Shown one piece after another: positions 30,607-38,689 of a DNA stretch of 40,242 nt. Position numbers and translations under genes: made by a program. Position 1 is the stretch's first letter, and the number at the start of each line of letters is the position of its first letter. Location: contig NZ_VICE01000071.1 in the NCBI RefSeq assembly GCF_006546775.1, positions 1 through 40,242 on the forward strand, in the 5' to 3' direction. Below the pieces are notes generated by a model, which was given only the letters and a program-made list of their open reading frames with translations, did no database searches and had not been told where the DNA came from. The stretch comes from Marilutibacter aestuarii (GTDB lineage: Bacteria > Pseudomonadota > Gammaproteobacteria > Xanthomonadales > Xanthomonadaceae).

Positions 30607-31374
30607 CTAGAGGGGGGCGACTTGTTCGTCGACGCTCTCCGGCAAGCCGGGGTCCCGGGCGGTAGTGATGGGGTCCGTCGAGCCTGACCCGGCTGCGCCT
30701 GCTTCGACGACGATGAGCCCGGCACCGGCACTGTCGGTGCACGCATGCACCCAGACGAGCTTGTCTTCAGTACGAACCAGGTAGGTCTGCACGGGGTTGT
30801 TGTACACATCACCCCATCCACTCACGAGGCCAACACGGACGTCACGTGGAATGTGCTCCAGCACTTCCGGGGGAATCGGGGAGTCCGTGACCAGGATGCC
30901 GCCGGCTTGCTCGATCAGATGCGCGACATGCCGTTCGAACTCAAACGGTGAAAATGTATTGCCCTGCGTTTCCTGCACGGTCGCCATGTAGGCCTTGCCC
31001 TCTACTTGCTCCAGGCGATCCCCGGTCCAGAAGGGCACCTGCGTCACGTTCAATGTCTGTGCATCGATGGCTTCGTAACCGTTGGGCAGGACGATGAACG
31101 GGAATGCGCCCAGGTCCTGGCTCGACACCGGCACGGAGTCGACCTCGAAGGCCGCATCGTCGGCGGCAAGGTCGCCTTCGTCCGCGTCGGCTGCCGCCCC
31201 GGGTGACCCGGTCGGGGGCGACGCACCGGCATCGGGAGACGCAGCGACGACGCCTGCATCGCCGGACCGCGAATCGGCGGGCTGCCCAACGGGGCCACAG
31301 GCCACCAGGGTGGTTGCCAGCAACGCGAGGACCAGGCTGCGCCGCGCGACAGGCAGCGGGTTACGAACTTCCAT
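30607..31374 (-). CDS. Lipoprotein, OmpA-associated family without OmpA domain
   Basis: 255 residues. The signal peptide ends in TLVAC (Cys26). An Ala/Asp/Pro linker is followed by the same domain as in the proteins at 11028 and 31590: PVSSQDLGAFPFIVLPNGY, then FWTGDRLEQVEGKAYMA, then FSPFEFERHVAHLIEQAGG, NPVQTYLVRTEDKLVWVHAC and AGLIVVEAGAA. It then stops, so the OmpA-like C-terminus present in the other two is missing. It keeps one Cys of the VHAC site. The ribosome-binding sequence is weak. It is the nearest upstream gene on the same strand to the pilus operon. Confidence 0.8.
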   Translation of the reverse strand: MEVRNPLPVARRSLVLALLATTLVACGPVGQPADSRSGDAGVVAASPDAGASPPTGSPGAAADADEGDLAADDAAFEVDSVPVSSQDLGAFPFIVLPNGYEAIDAQTLNVTQVPFWTGDRLEQVEGKAYMATVQETQGNTFSPFEFERHVAHLIEQAGGILVTDSPIPPEVLEHIPRDVRVGLVSGWGDVYNNPVQTYLVRTEDKLVWVHACTDSAGAGLIVVEAGAAGSGSTDPITTARDPGLPESVDEQVAPL

Positions 31375-31532
31375 GGGGGATTCATCCTTGTTCTTGTTGG
31401 CGGGGGAACGATCGGCAAGCCGGTCGCAACCGGCCATGCGTGTGCGCGGATGCAGCGAGGGCACGGCCATGCAAGCGGCGAGCGCCCACTCGAGTGACGA
31501 TCGGGGGATCATGGGCACCCTCGCGCGGAAGA

Positions 31533-31549
31533 TTGCCCCAAGGGGGCAA
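31533..31549 (-). terminator. Tight hairpin after the OmpA lipoprotein gene
   Basis: TTGCCCC and GGGGCAA, seven pairs around a three-base loop, followed on the minus strand by TCTTCC. It lies 41 bases after the stop at 31590 and may end that transcript or precede a promoter for the next gene. Confidence 0.4.
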
Positions 31550-31589
31550 GCGAGAGGCCACGATTGCTGCCGAATGCGCTTGCATGCAC

Positions 31590-32651
31590 TCAACCGCGCT
31601 TGACCAGCTCCACGCGGCGATTTTGTGCGCGGCCCGTTTCGGTCGAATTGTCGGCCACCGGTTGCGACTGGCCGAAGCCGCGGGCCTGAAGGCGCGCGGC
31701 GTCGATGCCGCCGGCGACCAGGGCATCCACCAGCGACCGAGCGCGTGCTTCCGACAGGGACTGGTTGTGCGCGGCACCGCCCGTGTCGTCGGTATGGCCA
31801 TTGATGGAAAGTTCGAGCGATGCGTCTTCTTCGAGCAGGCGCAGCACCTGTTCGACCTGGGGCGTCGACTCCGGCAGGATGTCGGCCTTGTCGGTCGCGA
31901 AGTTCACGGTCACCGCCACGCGACCGGCCGCGTCGAGCTGGCGCTTCAGCTCATCCGCCGGCAGGAGCCGGGACGTCGCGACGAACGCCTCTTCCTCCAG
32001 GACGACAAGGCCGGCGAAACGCTGGCTCTTGCAGGTGCGCACCCAGATGTTCGCGGCCTCCCTGCGGATGACGAACGTCTGCACGGGATCATCGTCCCAG
32101 CACCTCGCCTCCGTGTGGTACTGCCGCATTAGCGTCTCGATCGCCTCGTCCTGGCGGGACGCCCTGGGGATCTCGCCCGAGGCGACCTCGACACCGCCCG
32201 CCGCCTCGATGACGTGCTGGAGGTTGCGGGCGACTTCCGGCGCGGAGAACTGCTTGCCGCTGTCGCGGTCGGCCCGGATGCCGGTCGCGTAGACCTTGCC
32301 CTCCACCCGCTCGAAGCGGTCGCCCACCCAGAATGCGGCTTCGCCGAAATTCAGGCGCTTCGTGTGAAGGGGGTCGGCACGATAACCCTCGGGCACCGAG
32401 AAGTACGGGAATTCGCCCAGCGGCACTCGCGACACGGGCAGGCGTGCGATGTCGAACCCCGTGGGGCCGGCCTCATCGCTCGCGTCGGCGTCGGGCGCGA
32501 CGGGGGTCGGCGGCTCGGCGGGGGTGGCGTCGGCGGGAGCCGGGCCAGCGGACGGTGCAGTGGCATCCTGCTGGCCGCAGGCGACGATGGAGAGTGCGAG
32601 GACGGCCGCGCCAAGGCCATGCACGAAGGGGAACGAATGCGGACGGGTCAT
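31590..32651 (-). CDS. OmpA-domain lipoprotein
   Basis: 353 residues. The signal peptide ends in SIVAC (Cys25). An Ala/Pro linker (30-65) is followed by the family domain (PVSRVPLGEFPYFSVPEGY at about 72-90, FWVGDRFERVEGK, NIWVRTCK) and then a complete OmpA peptidoglycan-binding domain (about 248-352): VNFATDKADILPES, LSINGHTDDTGG with GHTD at 285-288, LSEARARSLVDALVAGG, RGFGQSQPVADN and AQNRRVEL. It is an outer-membrane lipoprotein tied to the wall. It is the intact member of a three-gene family around the Tad locus and could anchor or guide the pilus. Confidence 0.88.
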   Translation of the reverse strand: MTRPHSFPFVHGLGAAVLALSIVACGQQDATAPSAGPAPADATPAEPPTPVAPDADASDEAGPTGFDIARLPVSRVPLGEFPYFSVPEGYRADPLHTKRLNFGEAAFWVGDRFERVEGKVYATGIRADRDSGKQFSAPEVARNLQHVIEAAGGVEVASGEIPRASRQDEAIETLMRQYHTEARCWDDDPVQTFVIRREAANIWVRTCKSQRFAGLVVLEEEAFVATSRLLPADELKRQLDAAGRVAVTVNFATDKADILPESTPQVEQVLRLLEEDASLELSINGHTDDTGGAAHNQSLSEARARSLVDALVAGGIDAARLQARGFGQSQPVADNSTETGRAQNRRVELVKRG

Positions 32652-32730
32652 TTCGATTCGGCTCACTGGATCTGGACGAAGATGGCGTCCGGCGACTTCG
32701 CCGGACTCCGCTTGCACGCGTCGGCGCACG

Positions 32731-33105
32731 TCAGCCCTGGGACGCACCCAGCGCCTGGGCCGCGTCCTTCCACTGCTGCTTGACGTCCTGGCAGGTCTGC
32801 TGGCGCTGGGCGGGCGAGAGCGTCTTCCAATTGGCCGCGGCCTCGGCCTCACCGGCATCGAAGCCGCGATCGAAGGAGGACGGATCCATGCCGAACCGGC
32901 CGTGGTTCTCCTTCTGCCACCGCTTGGTCCGTGCGAGCTCCGCGTCGGTGGCCTCGCCGCACTCGCGCGCCATGACATGCAAGGTGCCGGACATGCGTGC
33001 CATCTGCTCGCCGACGTCGGGCATCTGCTGGGCGTGGACCAGGCCGCTTCCGGCTACGACCAGGAACGCGACGGGCAGGATGGAAGGAAGACTGCGGTTG
33101 GACAT
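32731..33105 (-). CDS. Small secreted protein with conserved Cys pair (paralogue of 10516-10974)
   Basis: 124 residues. A signal peptide (cleavage after GLVHA, residue 25) is followed by helices QMARMSGTLHVMARECGEA, ELARTKRWQKEN, FDRGFDAGEAEAAANW and AQRQQTCQDVKQQW. The Cys at about 49 and 105 align with those of the protein at 10516, which has a lipobox instead. Function unknown. It is the first gene of the OmpA lipoprotein pair, mirroring the arrangement at the left end of the block in a different order. Confidence 0.75.
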   Translation of the reverse strand: MSNRSLPSILPVAFLVVAGSGLVHAQQMPDVGEQMARMSGTLHVMARECGEATDAELARTKRWQKENHGRFGMDPSSFDRGFDAGEAEAAANWKTLSPAQRQQTCQDVKQQWKDAAQALGASQG

Positions 33106-33406
33106 GGGAGGAGCTCCGTTCGGGGGGACGAAGCATGCCGGCGATCAACGGCCGCCATCCCGCGATGTGCCTCTACCGTCGGGCGGTGATCGGCGCGGGG
33201 AACGGACCCGGAGGCGTGGAGGAGCGCGGTATGTCGTGATCCTTCACCGGGGCGGAATCCGTCATGGAAGCCGTTTTCGTGCATGCGCGTGGCGCCCGCG
33301 GGGGACGCGCCAACGGAAGATAGCAGACGCGGCCGCGCATGGCATGACCGCGGTCACGTGCCCGACAATCGCACCGCGGGTACCGCTGCGCCGCGGCGGG
33401 AAGGAC
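33106..33406. promoter_or_regulatory. Intergenic region with a 12-base palindrome
   Basis: 301 bases between the small secreted protein gene and the upstream ABC permease gene on the same strand. TGACCGCGGTCA (33345-33356) is a perfect palindrome. On the minus strand an extended -10-like TGCTATCTT ends at 33317, just downstream of it, so the palindrome could be an operator. No gene is seen. Confidence 0.4.
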
Positions 33407-34276
33407 TCAGCTGCGCAGGCCCACGCCCTTCTTCAAGAGGGTCAGGCCGATCAGCGCCAGCACCACGACGAAGCCGATCATCAGGGCGAAGGCGATCCAC
33501 AGCGGTACGTCGCTCACGCCCAGCAGGCCGTATCGGAAGGCGTTGACCATGTAGAAGATCGGGTTGGCGTGGGTCATCGTCTCGGCCCAGCCTGGCAGCA
33601 GCTTGACCGAGTAGAACACGCCGCCCAGGTAGGTCAGCGGGGTGAGGATGAAGGTCGGCACGATCGCCACGTCGTCGAACTTCTTGGCGTAGACGGCGTT
33701 GATGAAGCCGGCCAGGGCGAAGATGGTGGCCCCCAGGACGACGGTGCTGAGCGTCACCAGCGGGTGCGGCACGCGCACGGTGGTGAACAGCATGGCGATG
33801 CACAGCACGATCGCACCGACGGCCAGGCCGCGCGCGACGGCGCCGGCGACGTACCCGGCGAGAATCACCCAGTTGGGCATCGGGCTCACCAGCAGTTCCT
33901 CGACATGGCGGCCGAACTTGGCGCCGAAGAAGCTCGAGGAGATGTTGCCGTAGCTGTTCTGGATGATGCTCATCATCACCAGCCCGGGCACGATGAAATC
34001 CATGTAGGTGATGCCGTCCATGGTCCCGATGCGCGAGCCGATGAGGCCGCCGAAGATCAGGAAATAGAGCGTCATCGTGATCGCCGGCGGCACCAGGGTC
34101 TGGCCCCAGATGCGCACGATGCGGGCGATCTCCCGACGGACGATGGTGCCGAGTGCGACGAGGTTGCGGCGCGCGGGCGTGGTGGCTTCGAAACCGGTGA
34201 CGGGATCGGTGCTGGACGGGGTCATCGCGGGTTCCTGCGTATCGGGCGTGCGTGTGTCTTGGGACCTGGACGTCAT
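33407..34276 (-). CDS. ABC-2 type exporter permease (YadH-like)
   Basis: 289 residues. A polar N-terminus (1-45) is followed by the six-helix ABC-2 permease: helices near 58-80, 95-112, 135-165, 175-195, 205-225 and 260-282. The family signature appears as DFIVPGLVMMSIIQNSYGN and the loop FVVSPMP-like in EELLVSPMPNWVIL. The start overlaps the upstream ATPase gene by four bases. With that ATPase it forms an exporter of unknown substrate, the same type as YadGH and the NodIJ/drug efflux group. Confidence 0.88.
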   Translation of the reverse strand: MTSRSQDTRTPDTQEPAMTPSSTDPVTGFEATTPARRNLVALGTIVRREIARIVRIWGQTLVPPAITMTLYFLIFGGLIGSRIGTMDGITYMDFIVPGLVMMSIIQNSYGNISSSFFGAKFGRHVEELLVSPMPNWVILAGYVAGAVARGLAVGAIVLCIAMLFTTVRVPHPLVTLSTVVLGATIFALAGFINAVYAKKFDDVAIVPTFILTPLTYLGGVFYSVKLLPGWAETMTHANPIFYMVNAFRYGLLGVSDVPLWIAFALMIGFVVVLALIGLTLLKKGVGLRS

Positions 34277-35277
34277 GCCGCCGGTTCCGGCGCCACCTGG
34301 GTGGTGCTGCCTGCGGCGCTGTCGGCGTTGTCGCCGGTCATGCGCACGAACAGTTCTTCAAGACGGTTGGACTTGGTGCGCATCGAACGCACCCGGATGC
34401 CGGCCTCGCCCAACACGGCGAACACGCGGTTGAGATCCATCGAACGCGGCATCTCGACGTCGAGCGTGTGGTCGTCGGCAGCGGTGATGTGCATGCCTTC
34501 GATGGCCGGCAGCACCTCCGGCAGGCGCCCGTCGATGTCGAACAGGAAGCCCTCGACATCGAGCCGGGCCAGCAGCGCCTTCATCGGACCGGAGGCGACG
34601 ATGCTGCCGCGGTCGATGATCGCCAGGTTCCGGCACAGGCTCTCGGCTTCCTCCAGGTAATGCGTGGTGAGGATGATCGTCGTGCCCGCGGCGTTGATCT
34701 CGCGCAGGGTATGCCACATGCCGCGGCGGATCTCGATGTCGACGCCCGCGGTGGGCTCGTCGAGGATCAGCAGTCGCGGGCGCGTCATCATGGCGCGGGC
34801 GATCATCAGCCGGCGCTTCATGCCGCCCGACAGGGTGCGGCTCATCATCCGCGCCTTGTCCCAGAGCTGGGCGCGGCGCAGCTCCTGTTCGGCGCGCACC
34901 AGCGCTTCCTCGCGCGGAATGCCGTAGAAGCCCGCGTAGTTGACCAGGATGTCGAGCGGCTTCTCGAACATGTTGAAGTTCAGCTCCTGCGGCACCAGGC
35001 CGATCAGGCGCATCGCGGTGCTGCGGTCGCGCGCCAGGTCGGTGCCGAAGATGCGCACCTCGCCCTCGCTGAGGTTGACCAGCGAGCTGACGATGCCGAT
35101 CAGGGTGCTCTTGCCGGCGCCGTTGGGGCCCAGCAGGGCGAAGAAGTCGCCTTGGGCGACGTCCAGCGAGACCCCCTTCAGGGCCTGGACCCGATTGTCG
35201 TAGGTCTTGCGCAGGTCGCGCACCGACAGGGCCGGTGGGGCCGGGGCGGCGGAAGAGACGACGGGCTGTTGGATCAT
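34273..35277 (-). CDS. ABC transporter ATP-binding protein (YadG-like)
   Basis: 334 residues. Walker A is GPNGAGKS (50-57), then the Q-loop region, signature LSGGMKRRL, Walker B LLILDEPTAGVD and the switch His in TTHYLEEAE. The C-terminal part (about 230-334) is an extension typical of YadG/CcmA-type subunits. The start is ATG. TATAAT on the minus strand at 35331-35336 is a likely promoter. It works with the permease overlapping its end. Confidence 0.92.
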   Translation of the reverse strand: MIQQPVVSSAAPAPPALSVRDLRKTYDNRVQALKGVSLDVAQGDFFALLGPNGAGKSTLIGIVSSLVNLSEGEVRIFGTDLARDRSTAMRLIGLVPQELNFNMFEKPLDILVNYAGFYGIPREEALVRAEQELRRAQLWDKARMMSRTLSGGMKRRLMIARAMMTRPRLLILDEPTAGVDIEIRRGMWHTLREINAAGTTIILTTHYLEEAESLCRNLAIIDRGSIVASGPMKALLARLDVEGFLFDIDGRLPEVLPAIEGMHITAADDHTLDVEMPRSMDLNRVFAVLGEAGIRVRSMRTKSNRLEELFVRMTGDNADSAAGSTTQVAPEPAA

Positions 35278-35330
35278 TGCGTGGACCTTGGCGGGGGAGC
35301 GGCGCCCGGGCTGGCCGGGCGCAAGCCGTT

Positions 35331-35336
35331 ATTATA
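35331..35336 (-). promoter_or_regulatory. -10 element of the ABC exporter operon
   Basis: A perfect TATAAT on the minus strand, 54 bases before the ATPase start. No clear -35. On the plus strand the same bases read TATTAT/TTATAG-like and could also serve the reductase gene. Confidence 0.5.
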
Positions 35337-35463
35337 GGCGTCCCGCCATCCCCGGCCCGGGCCACTGTGTTCCACCCGGGACACCGCCCCGGCGCGCGAG
35401 GGCCGGATTCACGCCGCCCGGACGCGCGGCGCTCCACCCTTCGACGACAGGATCCTCCGCAAC

Positions 35464-36231
35464 GTGGCCATCCAGCACTTCCCGCTCAAGCTCGTTTCAC
35501 GCCGCATGCTGGCCCCGGCCGTGGGCCACTACACCTTCGTGCGCGACGATGGCGAGCCGCTGGACTTCATCCCCGGCCAGTTCATCCAGGTGCACTTCAG
35601 CTACGCCGACGGCACCGCGACCAAGCGCAGCTATTCGCTGGCCACCATCCACGACCACGAGATGGGGCCGGGCGAGGCGGTGGAGATCGCCGTGTCCTAC
35701 GTGCCCGGCGGCGCCGCGACCGCACTGTTCGAGGGCTTGGACGTCGGCGGCAGCGTCGATGCCAGCGGTCCCTTCGGCCGCTTCTGCCTGATGCCCGGCG
35801 ACGCCAATGCGCGCTACCTGCTGATCGCCACCGGCACCGGCGTGACGCCCTACCGGTCGATGCTGCCGCAGCTGGAGGCGGCGATCCGCGAGCGCGGCGT
35901 GCGCGTGGTCCTGCTGCTGGGCGCGCGCAACCCCGACGAGCTGCTCTACGGCGACGAGTTCCGTGCGTTCGCCGAGCGGCACCCGGCGCATTTCCGCTTC
36001 ATTCCCTGCTTTTCCCGTGAACTGCCCGACGCGGACAGCCCGCATGCGCATGCGGACGTGCGCGAGGGCTACGTGCAGCAGTTCCTCGCCGAGGTCTCGC
36101 CCGACGCGGGCCAGGACATCGCCTACCTGTGCGGCAACCCGAACATGGTCGACGCCTGTTTCGAGGCGTTGAAGGACACCGGGTTCGAGGTCCGGCAGAT
36201 CCGACGCGAGAAGTACGTCAGCAGCAAGTAG
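35464..36231 (+). CDS. fpr: Ferredoxin--NADP reductase
   Basis: 255 residues from a GTG. It has the FNR fold: FAD domain with RSYSLA (55-60), the flavin-binding motif, and PFGRF, then the NADP domain with GTGVTPYRSM (124-133), LLLGARNPDELLYGDEF and CGNPNMVDACFEALKDTGF, and ends in the C-terminal REKYVS. The length and the C-terminal motif match bacterial class I FNR (Fpr), which moves electrons between NADPH and ferredoxin or flavodoxin and is often part of oxidative-stress control. The surrounding genes give no extra clue. Confidence 0.92.
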   Translation: MAIQHFPLKLVSRRMLAPAVGHYTFVRDDGEPLDFIPGQFIQVHFSYADGTATKRSYSLATIHDHEMGPGEAVEIAVSYVPGGAATALFEGLDVGGSVDASGPFGRFCLMPGDANARYLLIATGTGVTPYRSMLPQLEAAIRERGVRVVLLLGARNPDELLYGDEFRAFAERHPAHFRFIPCFSRELPDADSPHAHADVREGYVQQFLAEVSPDAGQDIAYLCGNPNMVDACFEALKDTGFEVRQIRREKYVSSK

Positions 36232-36363
36232 CGCCGACGTCGCGCGCCCCTGGCCCGAAACTCGCCCGGGTCGGACCGGCCCGGCAATGCCATCGGTCAC
36301 GTTCTGCGCGTGGCTTCCGTCTGTCATGCTGTTGGCGATTGGCCAAGGACAGATGGGGACACC

Positions 36364-37884
36364 ATGCGCAGCACCCGATTGATACCCGCCGCCCTCGCGG
36401 CGGCCTGGCTGGCGACCGCCTGCCAACCGACACCGCCGGCTGGCGTCGAAACCGATACCAGCGTCGAACGCGTCGGCGCCATCGACTTCGCGCCCTGCGT
36501 GCTCGGCGGCGAGCACGGGCAGCCCACCGTGGAAGCGCAATGCGGCCAGTTCGAGGTGGCGGAGAACCCCGCCGCACCCGAGGGCCGCCGCATCCGCCTC
36601 AACATCGCCCGCCTGCCGGCCGAGGGAAAGAGCGGCGGCACCGCCGATCCGGTCTTCTTCCTCGCCGGCGGTCCGGGCCAGGCGGCCACGGACGTCGCGT
36701 CCGTCGTCGACAACGCGCTCGAGGAAGTCCGCAAGCAGCGCGACATCGTGCTGGTGGACCAGCGCGGTACCGGCGGCTCGAACCCGCTCGATTGCCGCGG
36801 CGAGGACGGCAAGCCACTGGAGATCGATCCGGCCGACAGCGTCGACCCGCAAGCGGCCGAGGCTTACTTCGCGCAGTGCCTGCGCTCACTGGAAGGACGC
36901 GCCGACACGCGCTTCTACACCACCGCCCATGCGATCGCCGACCTCGATGCGGTCCGCCAGGCGATGGAGATCGAACAGGTCAACCTGGTCGGCGGTTCCT
37001 ATGGCACCCGCGTCGCCCAGCAGTACGCCATGCACTACCCGGCGCATACCCGCAGCGTGGTGCTCGACGGCGTCGCGCCAAACCGCCTGGTGGTCGGCGG
37101 CGAGTTCGCACGCATGCTCGACCGTGCGCTGCGCCTGCAGGACGCGCAATGCGCGGCATTGCCGGCCTGCGAATCCCGCTTCGGCCATGATCTGGTCGCG
37201 CGGATCCGCTCGCTCCAGGCGCGGCTGGACGAGGCCCCGGTCGAACTCGAGTATCGCCACCCCACCACGTTCGAGACGCGGCAGGGCACGCTCACCGGCG
37301 ATACCGTGGTCGGCCTGGTGCACGGCGTGTCCTATGTCCCCCAGTTGACGGCACTGCTGCCGCTGGTGGTCGACGAAGCCGACGACGGCCGCTACGAGCC
37401 GCTGATGTCGATCGCGCAGCTGTGGTCGGGCCAGATGGAAGGGATGATGAACCTGGGCATGCAGCGCTCGGTGGTCTGCGCCGAGGACGCGCCCCGTTAC
37501 ACGCCCGACCCCGCGGACGCGGACACGCTGATGGGTGCCGAGCAGGGCCGCCAGTTCTTCAGCGGTTGCGATGCCTGGCCCGTCGGCGAGGTCGCGGCCG
37601 ATTTCACCCAACCCTACTCCGGCGACCTGCCCACCCTGCTGCTGTCGGGTGAACTCGATCCGGTCACGCCGCCCGAGTACGCGGACGAGGTCGCCAAGGG
37701 CCTTGCCAACGCGCGGCACTTCGCCCTCAAGGGCCAGGGACACGGCGTGATGGGCGTGGGCTGCATGCCGCGGCTGATCGCGCAGTTCATCGAGTCCACC
37801 GATCCGGGCGCGCTGGATGCCAGCTGCCTGGACAGTCTCGACTACGTCCCGCCCTTCACGTCCTACAACGGTTGGGAGCCCTGA
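36364..37884 (+). CDS. Alpha/beta-hydrolase lipoprotein, S33 tripeptidyl aminopeptidase type
   Basis: 506 residues. The signal peptide ends in LATAC (Cys20), so it is a lipoprotein. The hydrolase fold shows FFLAGGPGQAAT (oxyanion region), LVDQRGTGGSNPL, and the nucleophile elbow VGGSYGTR with Ser212. The C-terminal TAP-like domain gives the acid and base in LLLSGELDPVTPPEY and GQGHGVMG. These are features of peptidase family S33 proline iminopeptidase/tripeptidyl aminopeptidase relatives in Xanthomonadaceae. Its substrate is probably peptides in the periplasm. The longer opening from 36310 is not needed. GGGG lies six bases before the ATG. Confidence 0.9.
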   Translation: MRSTRLIPAALAAAWLATACQPTPPAGVETDTSVERVGAIDFAPCVLGGEHGQPTVEAQCGQFEVAENPAAPEGRRIRLNIARLPAEGKSGGTADPVFFLAGGPGQAATDVASVVDNALEEVRKQRDIVLVDQRGTGGSNPLDCRGEDGKPLEIDPADSVDPQAAEAYFAQCLRSLEGRADTRFYTTAHAIADLDAVRQAMEIEQVNLVGGSYGTRVAQQYAMHYPAHTRSVVLDGVAPNRLVVGGEFARMLDRALRLQDAQCAALPACESRFGHDLVARIRSLQARLDEAPVELEYRHPTTFETRQGTLTGDTVVGLVHGVSYVPQLTALLPLVVDEADDGRYEPLMSIAQLWSGQMEGMMNLGMQRSVVCAEDAPRYTPDPADADTLMGAEQGRQFFSGCDAWPVGEVAADFTQPYSGDLPTLLLSGELDPVTPPEYADEVAKGLANARHFALKGQGHGVMGVGCMPRLIAQFIESTDPGALDASCLDSLDYVPPFTSYNGWEP

Positions 37885-37942
37885 GCGCCGCGCCTTCCAT
37901 GAGGCGCGCGCCGGGCTTCCTCCCATATCCCAGGGGAATTCC

Positions 37943-38689
37943 ATGATCATCGCAAACGACCTGCACAAGGCGTTCAAGACCCGGACCGGCACGGTCAAGG
38001 CGGTCGACGGCGTCAGTTTCCAGGCCCATGACGGCCAGATCACCGGCCTGCTCGGCCCCAATGGCGCGGGCAAGACCACCAGCCTGCGCATGCTCTATAC
38101 CCTGATGCAGCCCGACACGGGCAGCATCCACGTCGACGGCATCGACGCCTCCAGGGACCCGACCGCGGTACGCCGGGCGCTGGGCGTGCTCCCGGACGCG
38201 CGCGGCGTCTACAAGCGCCTGACCGCGAGGGAGAACATCGCCTACTTCGGCCAGCTGCACGGCCTGTCGGGCGCGGACGTGGCCGCGCGCACCGCGGTGT
38301 TGTCCAGGGCACTGGACATGGACGACATCCTCGATCGCCAGACCGATGGCTTCAGCCAGGGCCAGCGTACCAAGACCGCGATCGCACGGGCCCTGGTGCA
38401 CGACCCGAAGAACGTGATCCTCGACGAGCCCACCAACGGCCTGGACGTGATGACCACCCGCGCGATGCGCGAGTTCCTGTTCCAGCTGCGCGCCGAAGGC
38501 CGCTGCGTGATCTTCTCCAGCCACATCATGCAGGAGGTGGCCGCCTTGTGTGACCGCATCGTGATCATCGCCAAGGGCCGCGTGGTCGCCGCCGGCACCG
38601 CCGACGAACTGCGCGAGCGCTTCGCCGAGTCCAACCTCGAGGATGCCTTCGTCAAGGCCATCGGTTCCGAGGAGGGCCTGCACGCATGA
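37943..38689 (+). CDS. natA: ABC transporter ATP-binding protein, NatA-like
   Basis: 248 residues. Walker A is GPNGAGKT (38-45), then the Q-loop, the signature FSQGQRTKTAIARAL, Walker B NVILDEPTNGLDV and the switch His in FSSHIMQEV. Length and sequence type match NatA, the ATPase of the NatAB sodium exporter. AGGGGAA precedes the ATG. The last four bases overlap the permease start (ATGA). The substrate is by homology only. Confidence 0.88.
   Translation: MIIANDLHKAFKTRTGTVKAVDGVSFQAHDGQITGLLGPNGAGKTTSLRMLYTLMQPDTGSIHVDGIDASRDPTAVRRALGVLPDARGVYKRLTARENIAYFGQLHGLSGADVAARTAVLSRALDMDDILDRQTDGFSQGQRTKTAIARALVHDPKNVILDEPTNGLDVMTTRAMREFLFQLRAEGRCVIFSSHIMQEVAALCDRIVIIAKGRVVAAGTADELRERFAESNLEDAFVKAIGSEEGLHA

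Noticed and set aside
30118-30742. Openings on both strands within the intergenic region upstream of the pilin gene
   Set aside because: Composition is skewed, no ribosome-binding site precedes them, and one overlaps the lipoprotein gene at 30607. I treat the region as non-coding.
10516-33105. The accessory block as a prophage because it contains two endolysin-like enzymes
   Set aside because: No phage structural, replication, integrase, holin or spanin genes are seen; the lysins have signal peptides and are flanked by Dsb and lipoprotein genes.
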